A DNA stretch of 64,000 bases from CBDCFV01 sp963664625 (GCA_963664625.1 OY761541.1:496001-560000); one strand, 5' to 3'; shown: positions 9,048 through 17,025, counted from the first letter of the stretch. The notes: generated by a model from the letters alone, not told the origin. Translations and numbers: made by a program.

Positions 9048-9068
9048 CCCTCTCCCCCTGGGAGAGGG
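9048..9068. repeat. CCCTCTCCC hairpin repeat
   Basis: A 9-bp perfect stem CCCTCTCCC with a 3-nt loop in the 64-bp space between the hydantoinase and the next LLM gene, within a C/G-biased tract starting CCTCACCCCGGCC. This resembles a common dispersed repeat. It could also weaken read-through into the downstream gene, whose GGAAGGAG ribosome site follows directly. Confidence 0.55.
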
Positions 9069-9092
9069 TGAAGGGAGAGGGAAGGAGCAGAC

Positions 9093-10094
9093 ATGAAAAG
9101 AGTGGGACTCATTTTCCTGGACCGGCCGTCCCTACGAGAGCAGGTGGAGTTGGTCCAATACGCCGAGCAGCGGGGGTTCGAGTCGGCCTGGGCCTGCGAG
9201 ACCCGGTTGGTCCGCGACGCCATGACGCCCTTGGCGGCCTTTTCCCAAGCAACCAGCCGCATCAAGCTGGCTACGGGCGTAGTCAACAACTGGACCCGCA
9301 CCGCGGGACTCATGGCGATGACCCTGGCGACGCTCCACGAGCTGTCCGGCGGCAGGATCATCCTGGGGATCGGGGCCTACTGGGACCCCTTGGCACACAA
9401 CCAGGGAATCCGCCGCCGCCGGAACCTGTCCGCCATGCGGGAGTACGTGACGGTTGTCAGGCGGTTGCTCGAAATGGAGACGGTGACCCTCGACGGCGAA
9501 GTCGTAAAGGTCGAAGACCTGCGCCTCGATCTGGGAGACGGAATGGTCAGGGAACCCATCGACGTTCCCATCTACATCGGCGCCACCGGCCCCAGGATGA
9601 TGGAACTGGCCGGGGAGATCGCCGACGGCATCTTCCACAACTTCTTTACGTCAACCGGCTACCTGCGCCAGTCCCTCGAAAGGGTGGAAAAGGGAGCGGC
9701 TCGGGCCGGCCGGTCGATTCAAGATATCGACATGCCCCACATGCTCGCTGTGTCTATGTCCGACGACGCGGCAACCGCCCGGAACATCGCCCGTCACGAC
9801 GTGACCATGTATCTGGGCCAGCAGCCCCACATCGGCAAGGCCAGCGGCGTGCCTGACGAGGTCATTCAAAACGTTCACGACGCCATGGGTGGTTGGCCTC
9901 CCAGAGAAGGCGGGATCGAAGACGCCATGTCGCTGGTGGGGGATGGCATCGTCGACTTGCTCTGCGCCGCCGGCACCCCGGAAATGTGCCGGGAACGGGT
10001 GCAGGAATACGTGGACGCCGGCGCTTCCTATCCGGTTCTCTGTCCCCTGACCCCCAACATCCGGGAAATTATCGACGCCTTCGCCCCGGAGTAG
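9093..10094 (+). CDS. LLM-class flavin/F420-dependent oxidoreductase
   Basis: 333 aa luciferase-like TIM barrel of the F420/methylene-tetrahydromethanopterin reductase-like branch. Marks: VQYAEQRGFESAWACETR (about 22-39), SRIKLATGVVNNWTR (about 60), LHELSGGRIILGIGAYWDP (about 86) and VPIYIGATGPRMMELAGE (about 157). AAGGAG precedes ATG9093. It differs clearly from the other LLM enzyme at 4488-5552, so the two are not recent duplicates. It sits between the two pyrimidine-degradation-like enzymes, suggesting that this set acts on nitrogen heterocycles, but the substrate is not determinable. Confidence 0.9.
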   Translation: MKRVGLIFLDRPSLREQVELVQYAEQRGFESAWACETRLVRDAMTPLAAFSQATSRIKLATGVVNNWTRTAGLMAMTLATLHELSGGRIILGIGAYWDPLAHNQGIRRRRNLSAMREYVTVVRRLLEMETVTLDGEVVKVEDLRLDLGDGMVREPIDVPIYIGATGPRMMELAGEIADGIFHNFFTSTGYLRQSLERVEKGAARAGRSIQDIDMPHMLAVSMSDDAATARNIARHDVTMYLGQQPHIGKASGVPDEVIQNVHDAMGGWPPREGGIEDAMSLVGDGIVDLLCAAGTPEMCRERVQEYVDAGASYPVLCPLTPNIREIIDAFAPE

Positions 10095-10125
10095 GAGCCT
10101 ATCCGACAATCGAGTTGTACACTTT

Positions 10126-10250
10126 CCGTCATTCCCGCGCAGGAACGTCACCCCCGCGAAGGCGGGGGCGGGAATCCATTACCTGGCACACTGGACTCCC
10201 GCGAAAGCGGGAGTGACGATGGTTATTTTCGGGAGTGACGATGGGTTGTT
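10126..10250. repeat. Cluster of ATTCCCGC..GCGGGAAT-type palindromic repeats
   Basis: Two or three degenerate copies of a short hairpin repeat (CATTCCCGC, CCCCCGCGAAGGCGGGGG, CTCCCGCGAAAGCGGGAG, each followed by TGACG) between the LLM and C-N hydrolase genes. Further copies lie at 42859-42878, 58258-58345 and inside a gene at 60087-60106. Confidence 0.75.
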
Positions 10251-10306
10251 TTCGGATAGGTTCCAGGTTCCACCATGTACCTGAGGCTTCCCACCAGGAG
10301 GTTACG

Positions 10307-11176
10307 ATGCCAAGGACCATCCGCGCCGGGTTGATTCAGGCCAGCGTCGGCAGCCAGGCCCCCCAGGACTTGCCCCGTCTGAAACAATACATGATCGACA
10401 AGCACGTCTCGCTCATCGAGCAGGCGGCGGCACAAAACGTGCAGGTCCTGTGTCTCCAGGAGTTGTTCTACGGCCCCTACTTCCCCGCCGAGCAGAACGC
10501 CCGCTGGTACGAAATGGTGGAAAAGGTGCCTGACGGCCCGACCGTCCGATTGATGCAGGAACTGGCCAAACAACACGGCATGGTGTTGATCGTTCCCGTC
10601 TACGAGGAGGAGATGCCGGGGGTCTACTACAACACCGCGGCGGTGCTGGAACGGGACGGCAGCTACCTGGGCAAGTACCGCAAGACCCACATCCCCCACT
10701 TGGAACCCGGCTTCTGGGAGAAATTCTACTTCAAACCCGGCAACATCGGTTATCCGGTTTTCGATACCAGCGTGGGCAAAGTGGGAGTCTACATCTGCTA
10801 CGACCGCCACTTCCCCGAAGGCGCCAGAGCGCTTGGCCTGAACGGGGCGGAGTTGGTGTTCAACCCCTCCGCCACCGTGGCGGGACTATCCGAGTACCTC
10901 TGGGAATTGGAGCAGCCCGCCCATGCCGTGGCCAACGGGTACTTCGTCGGCGCCATCAACCGCGTGGGCTGGGAACAGCCTTGGGAGATCGGCGAGTTCT
11001 ACGGCAAGAGCTACTTTTGCGACCCCAGGGGTCAAATCGTGGCGCAGGCGTCCCGCGACCAGGATGAAGTCATCGTTGCCGACCTGGACCTGGACGAAAT
11101 ACGCCAAGTCCGCACCACTTGGCAGTTCTACCGGGACCGCCGCCCCGATACTTATGGCGAACTGCTGGAACCCTAG
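10307..11176 (+). CDS. Carbon-nitrogen hydrolase, beta-ureidopropionase-like
   Basis: 289 aa nitrilase-superfamily amidase. The Glu-Lys-Cys triad is visible: LCLQELFYGPYF (Glu about 47), GKYRKTHIPH (Lys about 122) and GVYICYDRHFPEGAR (Cys about 156). The sequence around RHFPEGARALGLNGAELVFNPSAT is typical of N-carbamoyl-beta-alanine amidohydrolases. ATG10307 follows CAGGAGG by 5 bp; an earlier in-frame ATG at 10235 lies in repeat DNA and is rejected. With the hydantoinase at 7655 it would convert ring-opened carbamoyl compounds to amino acid, CO2 and ammonia in the cytoplasm. Confidence 0.92.
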   Translation: MPRTIRAGLIQASVGSQAPQDLPRLKQYMIDKHVSLIEQAAAQNVQVLCLQELFYGPYFPAEQNARWYEMVEKVPDGPTVRLMQELAKQHGMVLIVPVYEEEMPGVYYNTAAVLERDGSYLGKYRKTHIPHLEPGFWEKFYFKPGNIGYPVFDTSVGKVGVYICYDRHFPEGARALGLNGAELVFNPSATVAGLSEYLWELEQPAHAVANGYFVGAINRVGWEQPWEIGEFYGKSYFCDPRGQIVAQASRDQDEVIVADLDLDEIRQVRTTWQFYRDRRPDTYGELLEP

Positions 11177-11191
11177 CCCCCGGAGCAAGCA

Positions 11192-12757
11192 ATGAAGTAC
11201 GACGTGATTATCGTTGGCGGCGGGTCCGCAGGATGCACGCTGGCCGCCCGCTTGTCGGAAGATCCCAACCGCTCGGTGCTCCTGCTTGAAGCCGGGCCGG
11301 ACTACCCAAACCTGGACCAACTGCCCGACGAAATCAAGTACGGCACCAACAACGCCGCGTCAGAGGTGGACTCGCCTTTCAACTGGTCTTACCAAGCCAC
11401 CGGCGCCGCCCGCCGATCGCAGCCTATGGACATCGCCCGCGGCAAGGTCATCGGCGGCTCCGGCTCGGTCAACGGGCAGGTGTTCCTGCGCGGGCTGCCC
11501 GATGACTACGACTCGTGGGCCGAGCAGGGCAACACTGAGTGGAGTTATGTCAACGTCCTCCCATTCTTCCGCAAGCTGGAAACCGACCTGGACGTCCGCG
11601 ACGACTTCCACGGCTCCGATGGACCTGTCCCGGTTCGCCGGTTGCCCCGCAACGAATGGCTGCCTCTCTACGAGGCTTTCCACCAGTCCACCCTGGACGC
11701 CGGCTTTCCCTACGACCCCGACATGAACAACCCCGAGACCACCGGCACCGGCGCATTCCCCATGAACAATCCCCACAATATCCGCATGAGCGCCGCCGTG
11801 TCCTACCTCAACCCGGCGCGCCACCGCCTCAACCTGACCGTCCGCGGCAACGTGTCGGCGCGGCGTCTGCTGTTCGAGTCTAGTCCGGCAAACCAGCCCC
11901 GCGCCGTGGGTGTCGAGGTGGAAAGCGGCGGCGGGGTGTTCACCGTGGAGGGGAAGGAAATCGTCCTGTGCGCCGGAGGCATCGCCTCTCCTCAACTACT
12001 GATGCTGTCCGGCGTTGGTCCCGCCGCTCACTTGGAGGATATGGGCATCCCCGTGGTGCTCGACTCCCCCGGCGTTGGCAGGAACCTCCGCGACCACCCG
12101 ATGGCACTGATGTACTTGGACCCCGCCCCCGGCGTGGCCTTGGCTCATGGCGTTCCCAGAATGCAGACGGGGTTGCGCTATACAGCCGAAGGCTCCGACC
12201 TCCGCAACGACATGCAGATCACGCTTAATTCTTACCTCGGCGAAGGCGTCGGCGACCCTGTGGCCGGCGCCAGCCGCAGCCGCAACGGGCGCGCGCTGCA
12301 CTTCACCATCATCCTGCAATCGGCTAAAAGCTCCGGCGTCCTGACCTTGGCCTCCGCCAACCCCGCCGACGGGCCGCGCATCGACTACCGCTACTTCGAG
12401 GACGAGTTCGACCTTCGCCGTATGCGGGAAGCAATGCGACTCTGCGCCAACCTGCTGGAACACCGGTCGTTCCGTCCGCTTATAAGCGGTCTCGTCGCCC
12501 CCACTCAGGCCGAACTCCACTCCGACGAAATGCTGGATGCCTGGCTCCACGAGAACATCCTCACCACCTTCCACACCTCCGGTTCCTGCAAAATGGGCCC
12601 CGAAAGCGACCCAATGGCGGTGGTGGACCAGCACTGCCGCGTGCGCGGCGTCCAGAACCTCCGAATCGTGGACCTGTCCATAACCCCAAACGTAGTCCGA
12701 GCCAACACCAACGCCACCGCAATCATGATCGCCGAGCGCGCGGCCGGGTGGTTCTGA
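11192..12757 (+). CDS. GMC-family FAD-dependent oxidoreductase
   Basis: 521 aa GMC oxidase, 15 bp behind the C-N hydrolase and probably co-transcribed with it. Rossmann GGGSAG at 9-14, LLLEAG with the FAD-ribose Glu, signature 1 GKVIGGSGSVNGQVFLRG (about 86), signature 2 AGGIASPQLLMLSGVG (about 262). The active-site pair is His (TTFHTSGSCKMG) and Asn (RANTNATAIMIAER), unlike the His-His pair of the GMC proteins at 2828 and 52776, so it belongs to a different subgroup and likely acts on a different alcohol. Confidence 0.93.
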   Translation: MKYDVIIVGGGSAGCTLAARLSEDPNRSVLLLEAGPDYPNLDQLPDEIKYGTNNAASEVDSPFNWSYQATGAARRSQPMDIARGKVIGGSGSVNGQVFLRGLPDDYDSWAEQGNTEWSYVNVLPFFRKLETDLDVRDDFHGSDGPVPVRRLPRNEWLPLYEAFHQSTLDAGFPYDPDMNNPETTGTGAFPMNNPHNIRMSAAVSYLNPARHRLNLTVRGNVSARRLLFESSPANQPRAVGVEVESGGGVFTVEGKEIVLCAGGIASPQLLMLSGVGPAAHLEDMGIPVVLDSPGVGRNLRDHPMALMYLDPAPGVALAHGVPRMQTGLRYTAEGSDLRNDMQITLNSYLGEGVGDPVAGASRSRNGRALHFTIILQSAKSSGVLTLASANPADGPRIDYRYFEDEFDLRRMREAMRLCANLLEHRSFRPLISGLVAPTQAELHSDEMLDAWLHENILTTFHTSGSCKMGPESDPMAVVDQHCRVRGVQNLRIVDLSITPNVVRANTNATAIMIAERAAGWF

Positions 12758-12779
12758 GGAGGTAAAACTCGTGCGGGTG

Positions 12780-13322
12780 TCAGGCTCGCTTCAGCCACCC
12801 ATCAATGTCCAGCCCGGTGTGATGGCAGGCTTTTAGAACAATCTCTCCCGCAGCCCGGGCGTCCTCAAGGGCGTCGTGATGGCGGAAGTTGATACCCAAA
12901 TCGCCGGCTATGCTCGCTAATCCCCACCCCCTGCGCCGGTTGTACTTGTGCGGCCAAGCGCGGCGGGCAATCATCGCGCTGTCCAGCCACCTTGCCCGGA
13001 TCGGCCTCAGCCCGTACCGCTCCATCGCGCCATCCATCGCTCTGCGGTCGAAACCGGTATGGCTGACCAGCACCGTCCCCTCCATCCACCGGCGCAACAG
13101 GGATTCAAGTCGGGGCAGCACCTCGCTGCTTGCCACTGTCTCATGGTCTATCCCGTGAAGCCTCACGTTGAATTCATTGAACGGCGCTTCGGGATTGACC
13201 AGCACTGACAGTTGCTCCTTGATTACACCGCCCCGGACACTCACAATTCCAATCTGGCAGATGCTGGATGGGTCCGAGTTCGCGGTTTCCACGTCTATGG
13301 CATTGAAATTCAGGTTATTCAC
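12780..13322 (-). CDS. DnaQ-like DEDDh 3'-5' exonuclease next to the cas operon
   Basis: 180 aa RNase T/DnaQ-fold exonuclease. The acidic residues are seen in FNAIDVETAN (Asp10, Glu12), VLVSHTGFDRRAMDGA (Asp) and HHDALEDARAAGEIV (the DEDDh His and final Asp). GTG ending at 13322 is chosen because GAGG is 5 bp upstream; an in-frame TTG at 13346 would add eight residues. It is transcribed away from cas3 across a short shared intergenic region. DnaQ-type exonucleases are known to trim prespacers in type I-E adaptation, and some Cas2 proteins carry a fused DnaQ domain; Cas2 here lacks one, so this free enzyme is a candidate trimming partner. That role is inferred from position only. Confidence 0.85.
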   Translation of the reverse strand: MNNLNFNAIDVETANSDPSSICQIGIVSVRGGVIKEQLSVLVNPEAPFNEFNVRLHGIDHETVASSEVLPRLESLLRRWMEGTVLVSHTGFDRRAMDGAMERYGLRPIRARWLDSAMIARRAWPHKYNRRRGWGLASIAGDLGINFRHHDALEDARAAGEIVLKACHHTGLDIDGWLKRA

Positions 13323-13447
13323 GTCCGCCTCGCAAAGACAAGCCAATCAAGACTGGCCCGTACCATCAAGTATCGGCCCAAACCTGACACAAACACAAGC
13401 ACGGGCAAAGCCACCATGGAATCAAAGTTGCTGACACGAGGGAGAAC

Positions 13448-16138
13448 ATGACCGCTACCGAGAACACGCTGAATTACACCCGCCAATTCTGGGCCAAGGC
13501 GCAACCATACCGGCAAAAAGGTCCGGAGCGCATCCACCTGCTGGAGCATCACCTTGCCGACGTTGGCGCCTGCTTCGAGGCCCTGCTGGCCCAGCCTACC
13601 ATCCGGCAACGGCTGGCCCGCTCCGGGAGCCTGGATACCCTCGACGATGTGACGGCGGCGCGGCTTTCCTTGTTCGCCGCCCTGCACGACATCGGCAAGG
13701 TCAACGTGGGCTTCCAGACGCAGATATGGAGGGATGAGGACTTTCCGGGCGGACGGCGTCCGCTGGCGTTCAGACGAGTCGGCCACACGGCCGACCTAAC
13801 TCCTGTGCTGGATTGGCAAAAAGACCGACAGACTTGGGAATGGTTCCTGCCTAGTCTAGGATTTGATGAGATTGAACAGTGGGACAACAATGGCGGGGAA
13901 GCTGCTTGCGGTCTGTTCGTCGCCGCGCTTTCCCATCATGGCCGACCGCTCCACCTAGACGATCCGGATAAACGTGGCAACTCCAGACTTTGGGAGCCTT
14001 TCAAAGGCCTGAATCCACGAGAGTACACGGAACGTATCAGCAGATTGGTGCACGACTGGTTTCCACAAGCCTTTGCCCCTGATGCTCCGCCCTTGCCGTC
14101 TCTCCCGGGGTTCCAGCACCTGTTCCTGGGCCTTTGCACCCTGGCCGACTGGATTGGGTCCAACGAGGAATGGTTCGAGTTCAGAGACCACACTGAAGGC
14201 GATTACATTAACATCGCACGACGGCAGGCAGAAAAGGCCGTCAAGGAAATCGGTCTAAACATCGTCGACCAGCGGGTCGCCTTTCCCCAACAACTGCCAG
14301 AGTTCTATGACCTCTTTGGCTTCGCCCCCAACGCCATCCAACAGGCGGCGACGGAAACGCCGCTGAGTGAGCCGCTGGTCATCATCGAGTCGGAGACCGG
14401 CTCCGGCAAGACCGAGGCTGCGCTGTGGCGCTTCGCTCGGATGTACGAGGCAGGGCTGGTGGACGGCCTCTACTTCGCTCTGCCCACCCGGGCCGCCGCA
14501 ACCCAACTCCACGGGAGGGTAACGCGCTTCGTGGAGCGCATGTTCCCTGCCGGCGCCCGCCCCGAGCCCGTGCTGGCCGTGCCGGGCTACGTCAGGGCCG
14601 GAGACATCGGCGGACATCACCTCCAGAACTACGAAGTCTGGTGGGACGACCATCCCGACGCCGTCACCCGCAACCGCCGCTGGGCCGCCGAAAGCGCCAA
14701 GCGTTACTTGGCGGCGCAGATTGCAGTCGGGACCGTAGACCAAGCCATGATGGCCGCACTCAAGGTCAAGCACGCCCACATGCGGGCCGCTTGCTTGGCC
14801 CGCAACTTGCTGGTGGTGGACGAGGTCCACGCCTCCGACGCTTACATGCGCCGCATCATCAAGGCACTGCTGGACGCCCACTTGGGCGCGGGCGGTTACG
14901 CCCTGCTCATGTCGGCCACCCTGGGGTCGGCAGCCCGGCGGCAATGGCTGTCCGCCGGACGCATCAACTTCAATGAAGCGCCGACCTTGGATGAAGCCGT
15001 TGACGCACATTATCCGGCTGTCAGCGTCCGGGTTGCCGGGGGAGAGAGCATTAGCGCCGCGGGCGAGAACGGGCAGGACAAGACCGTCAGAATTTCCGCC
15101 GAGCCGCTGATTCACGACTTCGACGGGGTGGCAGCTATGGCGTTGCGGGCAGCCCAGAATGGGGCCAAGGCGCTTGTCATCCGCAACACCGTCAGCTACG
15201 CCATTGAAACGCAGCAGGCCTTGGAGCAAGCCGCCGGGGACCACCGGGAACGCCTGTTTTCATGCAACGGCAGCGTGACCCTGCATCACAGCCGGTACGC
15301 CGTGGACGACCGCCGCCTGCTGGACAAAGAGGTGGAGAAGCGGCTGGGCAAAGAGCGCGACCCCGGAGGAGTGGTTGTAGTGGGCACCCAGACCCTGGAG
15401 CAGTCCTTGGACATCGACGCCGACTTGCTGATTACCGACCTCTCCCCTGTGGACGTGCTGCTGCAACGCATCGGGCGGCTGCACCGCCACCACCGGGACG
15501 ACCGGCCCGCGGGCTACGAAACGCCCGCCTGCATCGTGCTCACCCCGGACTCGGAAGACCTGTCGCCGCTGCTGCAACGTAGCGGCCCCAACCGCACGGG
15601 CCTCGGCCCCCACGGTTTCGTCTATGAAGACCTGCGGGTCCTCGAAGCCACCCGGCGGCTGATTGCCGAGTTTCCCGTTTGGAGCATCCCCGGCATGAAC
15701 CGCCGACTGGTGGAAAACGCTACCCACCCCAAGGCACTGGATGACATTGTAGAGGACCTCGGCGGGGCTTGGCGGGAACACTCCGAGAACATCACAGGCT
15801 TCAAGATTGCCGATGACTTTACTGCGGAGCACGCTATTGTAAGGCGCTGGAATAAATTTTACCCGAGGCGTGAGAATCGTAAGGTGCGCTTCGACATAGA
15901 CGAGGCGAAAGTCCGTACCAGATTGGGCGACGAAGGCATCGAAGTGGAATTTGACCAGCCGCCGCCCAGTTCCTTCGACTCGTCCCGGAGCATCGGTAAC
16001 ATGACGATATTCGCCCACCTGCTCCGGGGAACCACCGCCGAAGGCCCCGTCACGCCCAACCTCGTAGAAGGTGGTTTCACCTTCGTCGTAGGCGACCGCA
16101 ACTTCCGCTACGATCGGTTGGGCTTGCGGCGGGAGTGA
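13448..16138 (+). CDS. cas3: Cas3 HD nuclease-helicase (type I-E)
   Basis: 896 aa single-polypeptide Cas3 that unwinds and degrades DNA bound by Cascade. HD domain about 1-265: LEHHLADVG (His), FAALHDIGKVN (His-Asp) and ALSHHGRP. Helicase: Walker A ESETGSGKTEAAL (about 314), Walker B VVDEVHASD (DEVH box, about 456), motif III LLMSATLGS (about 487), motif VI QRIGRLHRHH (about 675). The C-terminal domain follows. GAGGGAG lies 4-10 bp before ATG13448. It is first in the cas gene order but separated from cas8e by a 945-bp insertion, so it may have its own control. Confidence 0.97.
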   Translation: MTATENTLNYTRQFWAKAQPYRQKGPERIHLLEHHLADVGACFEALLAQPTIRQRLARSGSLDTLDDVTAARLSLFAALHDIGKVNVGFQTQIWRDEDFPGGRRPLAFRRVGHTADLTPVLDWQKDRQTWEWFLPSLGFDEIEQWDNNGGEAACGLFVAALSHHGRPLHLDDPDKRGNSRLWEPFKGLNPREYTERISRLVHDWFPQAFAPDAPPLPSLPGFQHLFLGLCTLADWIGSNEEWFEFRDHTEGDYINIARRQAEKAVKEIGLNIVDQRVAFPQQLPEFYDLFGFAPNAIQQAATETPLSEPLVIIESETGSGKTEAALWRFARMYEAGLVDGLYFALPTRAAATQLHGRVTRFVERMFPAGARPEPVLAVPGYVRAGDIGGHHLQNYEVWWDDHPDAVTRNRRWAAESAKRYLAAQIAVGTVDQAMMAALKVKHAHMRAACLARNLLVVDEVHASDAYMRRIIKALLDAHLGAGGYALLMSATLGSAARRQWLSAGRINFNEAPTLDEAVDAHYPAVSVRVAGGESISAAGENGQDKTVRISAEPLIHDFDGVAAMALRAAQNGAKALVIRNTVSYAIETQQALEQAAGDHRERLFSCNGSVTLHHSRYAVDDRRLLDKEVEKRLGKERDPGGVVVVGTQTLEQSLDIDADLLITDLSPVDVLLQRIGRLHRHHRDDRPAGYETPACIVLTPDSEDLSPLLQRSGPNRTGLGPHGFVYEDLRVLEATRRLIAEFPVWSIPGMNRRLVENATHPKALDDIVEDLGGAWREHSENITGFKIADDFTAEHAIVRRWNKFYPRRENRKVRFDIDEAKVRTRLGDEGIEVEFDQPPPSSFDSSRSIGNMTIFAHLLRGTTAEGPVTPNLVEGGFTFVVGDRNFRYDRLGLRRE

Positions 16139-16233
16139 GGTGTTGCTCCATCACACGGCTGAAGATTAAATTGTCCGAAGAAGGCCAAGACCAAAACTCG
16201 CCCAAGCTCACTCTGGTCCCGAGGTAACAGGAC

Positions 16234-16464
16234 ATGAATGACTTTTCCCGAATTACCCACGACCCCGCTGTGATGGGAGGCAAGGTGTGCATTCGAGGGT
16301 TACGGGTTACGGTCGGGACCGTCGTCAGACTCCTAGCGGCTGGACGTACCCACGAAGAAATCCTGAATGCTTATCCATATCTCGTGCAGGAAGACATCAA
16401 TCAGGCACTGGATTACGCGGCTTGTCGCCTGGAAGAACGCGAAGTATCCCTTATAACCGAATAA
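16234..16464 (+). CDS. DUF433 antitoxin-like protein
   Basis: 76 aa. RITHDPAVMGGKVCIRGLRVTVGTVVRLLAAG followed by EILNAYPYLVQEDINQALDYAA (quoted in part: DPAVMGGKVCIRGLRV, AYPYLVQEDINQALDY) is the DUF433 winged-helix domain, found as the antitoxin partner of DUF5615 PIN-like toxins. The matching toxin should follow at once; only its first residues remain (16467-16506). It lies between cas3 and cas8e, on the same strand, and is intact although its toxin is destroyed. A second DUF433 gene, itself truncated, is at 62709. Confidence 0.85.
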   Translation: MNDFSRITHDPAVMGGKVCIRGLRVTVGTVVRLLAAGRTHEEILNAYPYLVQEDINQALDYAACRLEEREVSLITE

Positions 16465-16466
16465 CC

Positions 16467-16506
16467 GTCCGTATCTTGGTGGATATGTCCCTGTCACCCG
16501 GTTGGA
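16467..16506 (+). pseudogene. Remnant of DUF5615 PIN-like toxin
   Basis: Two bases after the DUF433 stop the frame reads VRILVDMSLSPGW, matching the start of DUF5615 proteins (xxILVDMNLSPxW with the first catalytic Asp). Exactly after this Trp the DNA turns into a CRISPR repeat in reverse orientation and the rest of the toxin is gone. The expected ATG is also missing (GTC in its place). The toxin is therefore dead. Confidence 0.65.
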
Positions 16507-16589
16507 TATCTATCCCCGCGTGTGCGGGGGAACTTAATCATGGCGCTTAGCGCCCTAGGCCGGTCTACCCCCGTAGATGCGGGGAATTC
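16507..16589 (-). CRISPR. Two-repeat antisense mini-CRISPR inside the cas operon
   Basis: Read on the minus strand: a degenerate repeat (16589-16562) that keeps a CCCCG..CGGGG hairpin and GTAGACC end, a 27-nt spacer-like segment (16561-16535), then a near-perfect repeat (16534-16507) sharing a 24-25 nt core with the main array (GTTCCCCCGC..GCGGGGATAGA). The main array has 33-nt spacers, so the interval is short. The spacer-like segment holds its own palindrome GGCGCTAAGCGCC. Orientation is opposite to the main array. A good promoter points into it (16612-16641). The layout is that of CreA/CreR-type CRISPR-derived regulatory RNAs; a broken array fragment is the alternative. Confidence 0.7.
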
Positions 16590-16611
16590 TAGCGTGAATC
16601 GCGACTTATAT

Positions 16612-16641
16612 ATTATAGAATGCCTACGTCGCAAAGCGCAA
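16612..16641 (-). promoter_or_regulatory. Promoter reading into the mini-CRISPR
   Basis: On the minus strand, -35 TTGCGC (16641-16636), 18-bp spacer, -10 TATAAT (16617-16612, full consensus). Transcription would start near 16605, about 15 nt before the degenerate repeat at 16589. No minus-strand coding sequence follows, so the likely product is a short RNA. Confidence 0.6.
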
Positions 16642-16681
16642 TGATATTGACGCAGGTCATCGCCTACGATATATTTCAAAA

Positions 16682-16711
16682 AGCCTGTGTCGGCTGCCAC
16701 CGACACAGGCT
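16682..16711 (-). terminator. Rho-independent terminator on minus strand
   Basis: Perfect 12-bp stem AGCCTGTGTCGG with a 6-nt loop; on the minus strand it is followed by TTTTT (16682-16678). It would end an antisense transcript coming from the right, across the small zinc-ribbon gene, just upstream of the mini-CRISPR promoter. On the plus strand it has no T-run. Confidence 0.65.
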
Positions 16712-16761
16712 GGCTGAATCCCCCAATCTCGGGTGCGCAACACCGTTGTTCGGAGGTATTC

Positions 16762-16935
16762 GTGTATAAGCTAACAGGTTGGCCCTTTCTTGGCAATTTG
16801 CGCTGTGACTGTCCCTTTTGCCGCGGTATCGCCATTGGTGCCTGCCAAAGTTGCGGGTGCTATGTGTGCGCTGACTGTGGTCTCCCAGTTACTCCGTACC
16901 AACCGAGGCATTTTGTGTGCCGTCAGTGTGCCTAG
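16762..16935 (+). CDS. Small zinc-ribbon protein in cas operon
   Basis: 57 aa read from GTG16762, chosen because CGGAGG lies 5-10 bp upstream; an in-frame ATG at 16687 falls inside the terminator hairpin. It has nine Cys in closely spaced motifs: CDCPFC, CQSCGCYVCADC and CRQC, which should bind one or two zinc ions. No known cas family fits. Sequence resembles double-CxxC zinc-binding proteins that act as adaptors or nucleic-acid binders. It is in the cas transcription direction, about 150 bp before cas8e. Function unknown. Confidence 0.6.
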   Translation: MYKLTGWPFLGNLRCDCPFCRGIAIGACQSCGCYVCADCGLPVTPYQPRHFVCRQCA

Positions 16936-16995
16936 TGGTACTTATAGCTATGGCCGCCCATGAACTGCTTAGCTCTCCCCCCTGACAAAAACTCG

Positions 16996-17025
16996 TTGAC
17001 GGTTCTATAGGCGTTCCCCTAACAT
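16996..17025 (+). promoter_or_regulatory. Candidate promoter for cas8e-cas2 operon
   Basis: TTGACG (16996-17001), 18-bp spacer, TAACAT (17020-17025); about 52 bp before the cas8e start. This gives the Cascade and adaptation genes a promoter of their own, separate from cas3. The spacer contains GGCGTTCCCC, mildly similar to the CRISPR repeat stem. Confidence 0.5.

Noticed and set aside
16507..16589. tracrRNA-like interpretation of the antisense repeats
   Set aside because: The locus is type I-E with Cas6e and no Cas9 or Cas12, so no tracrRNA is needed.
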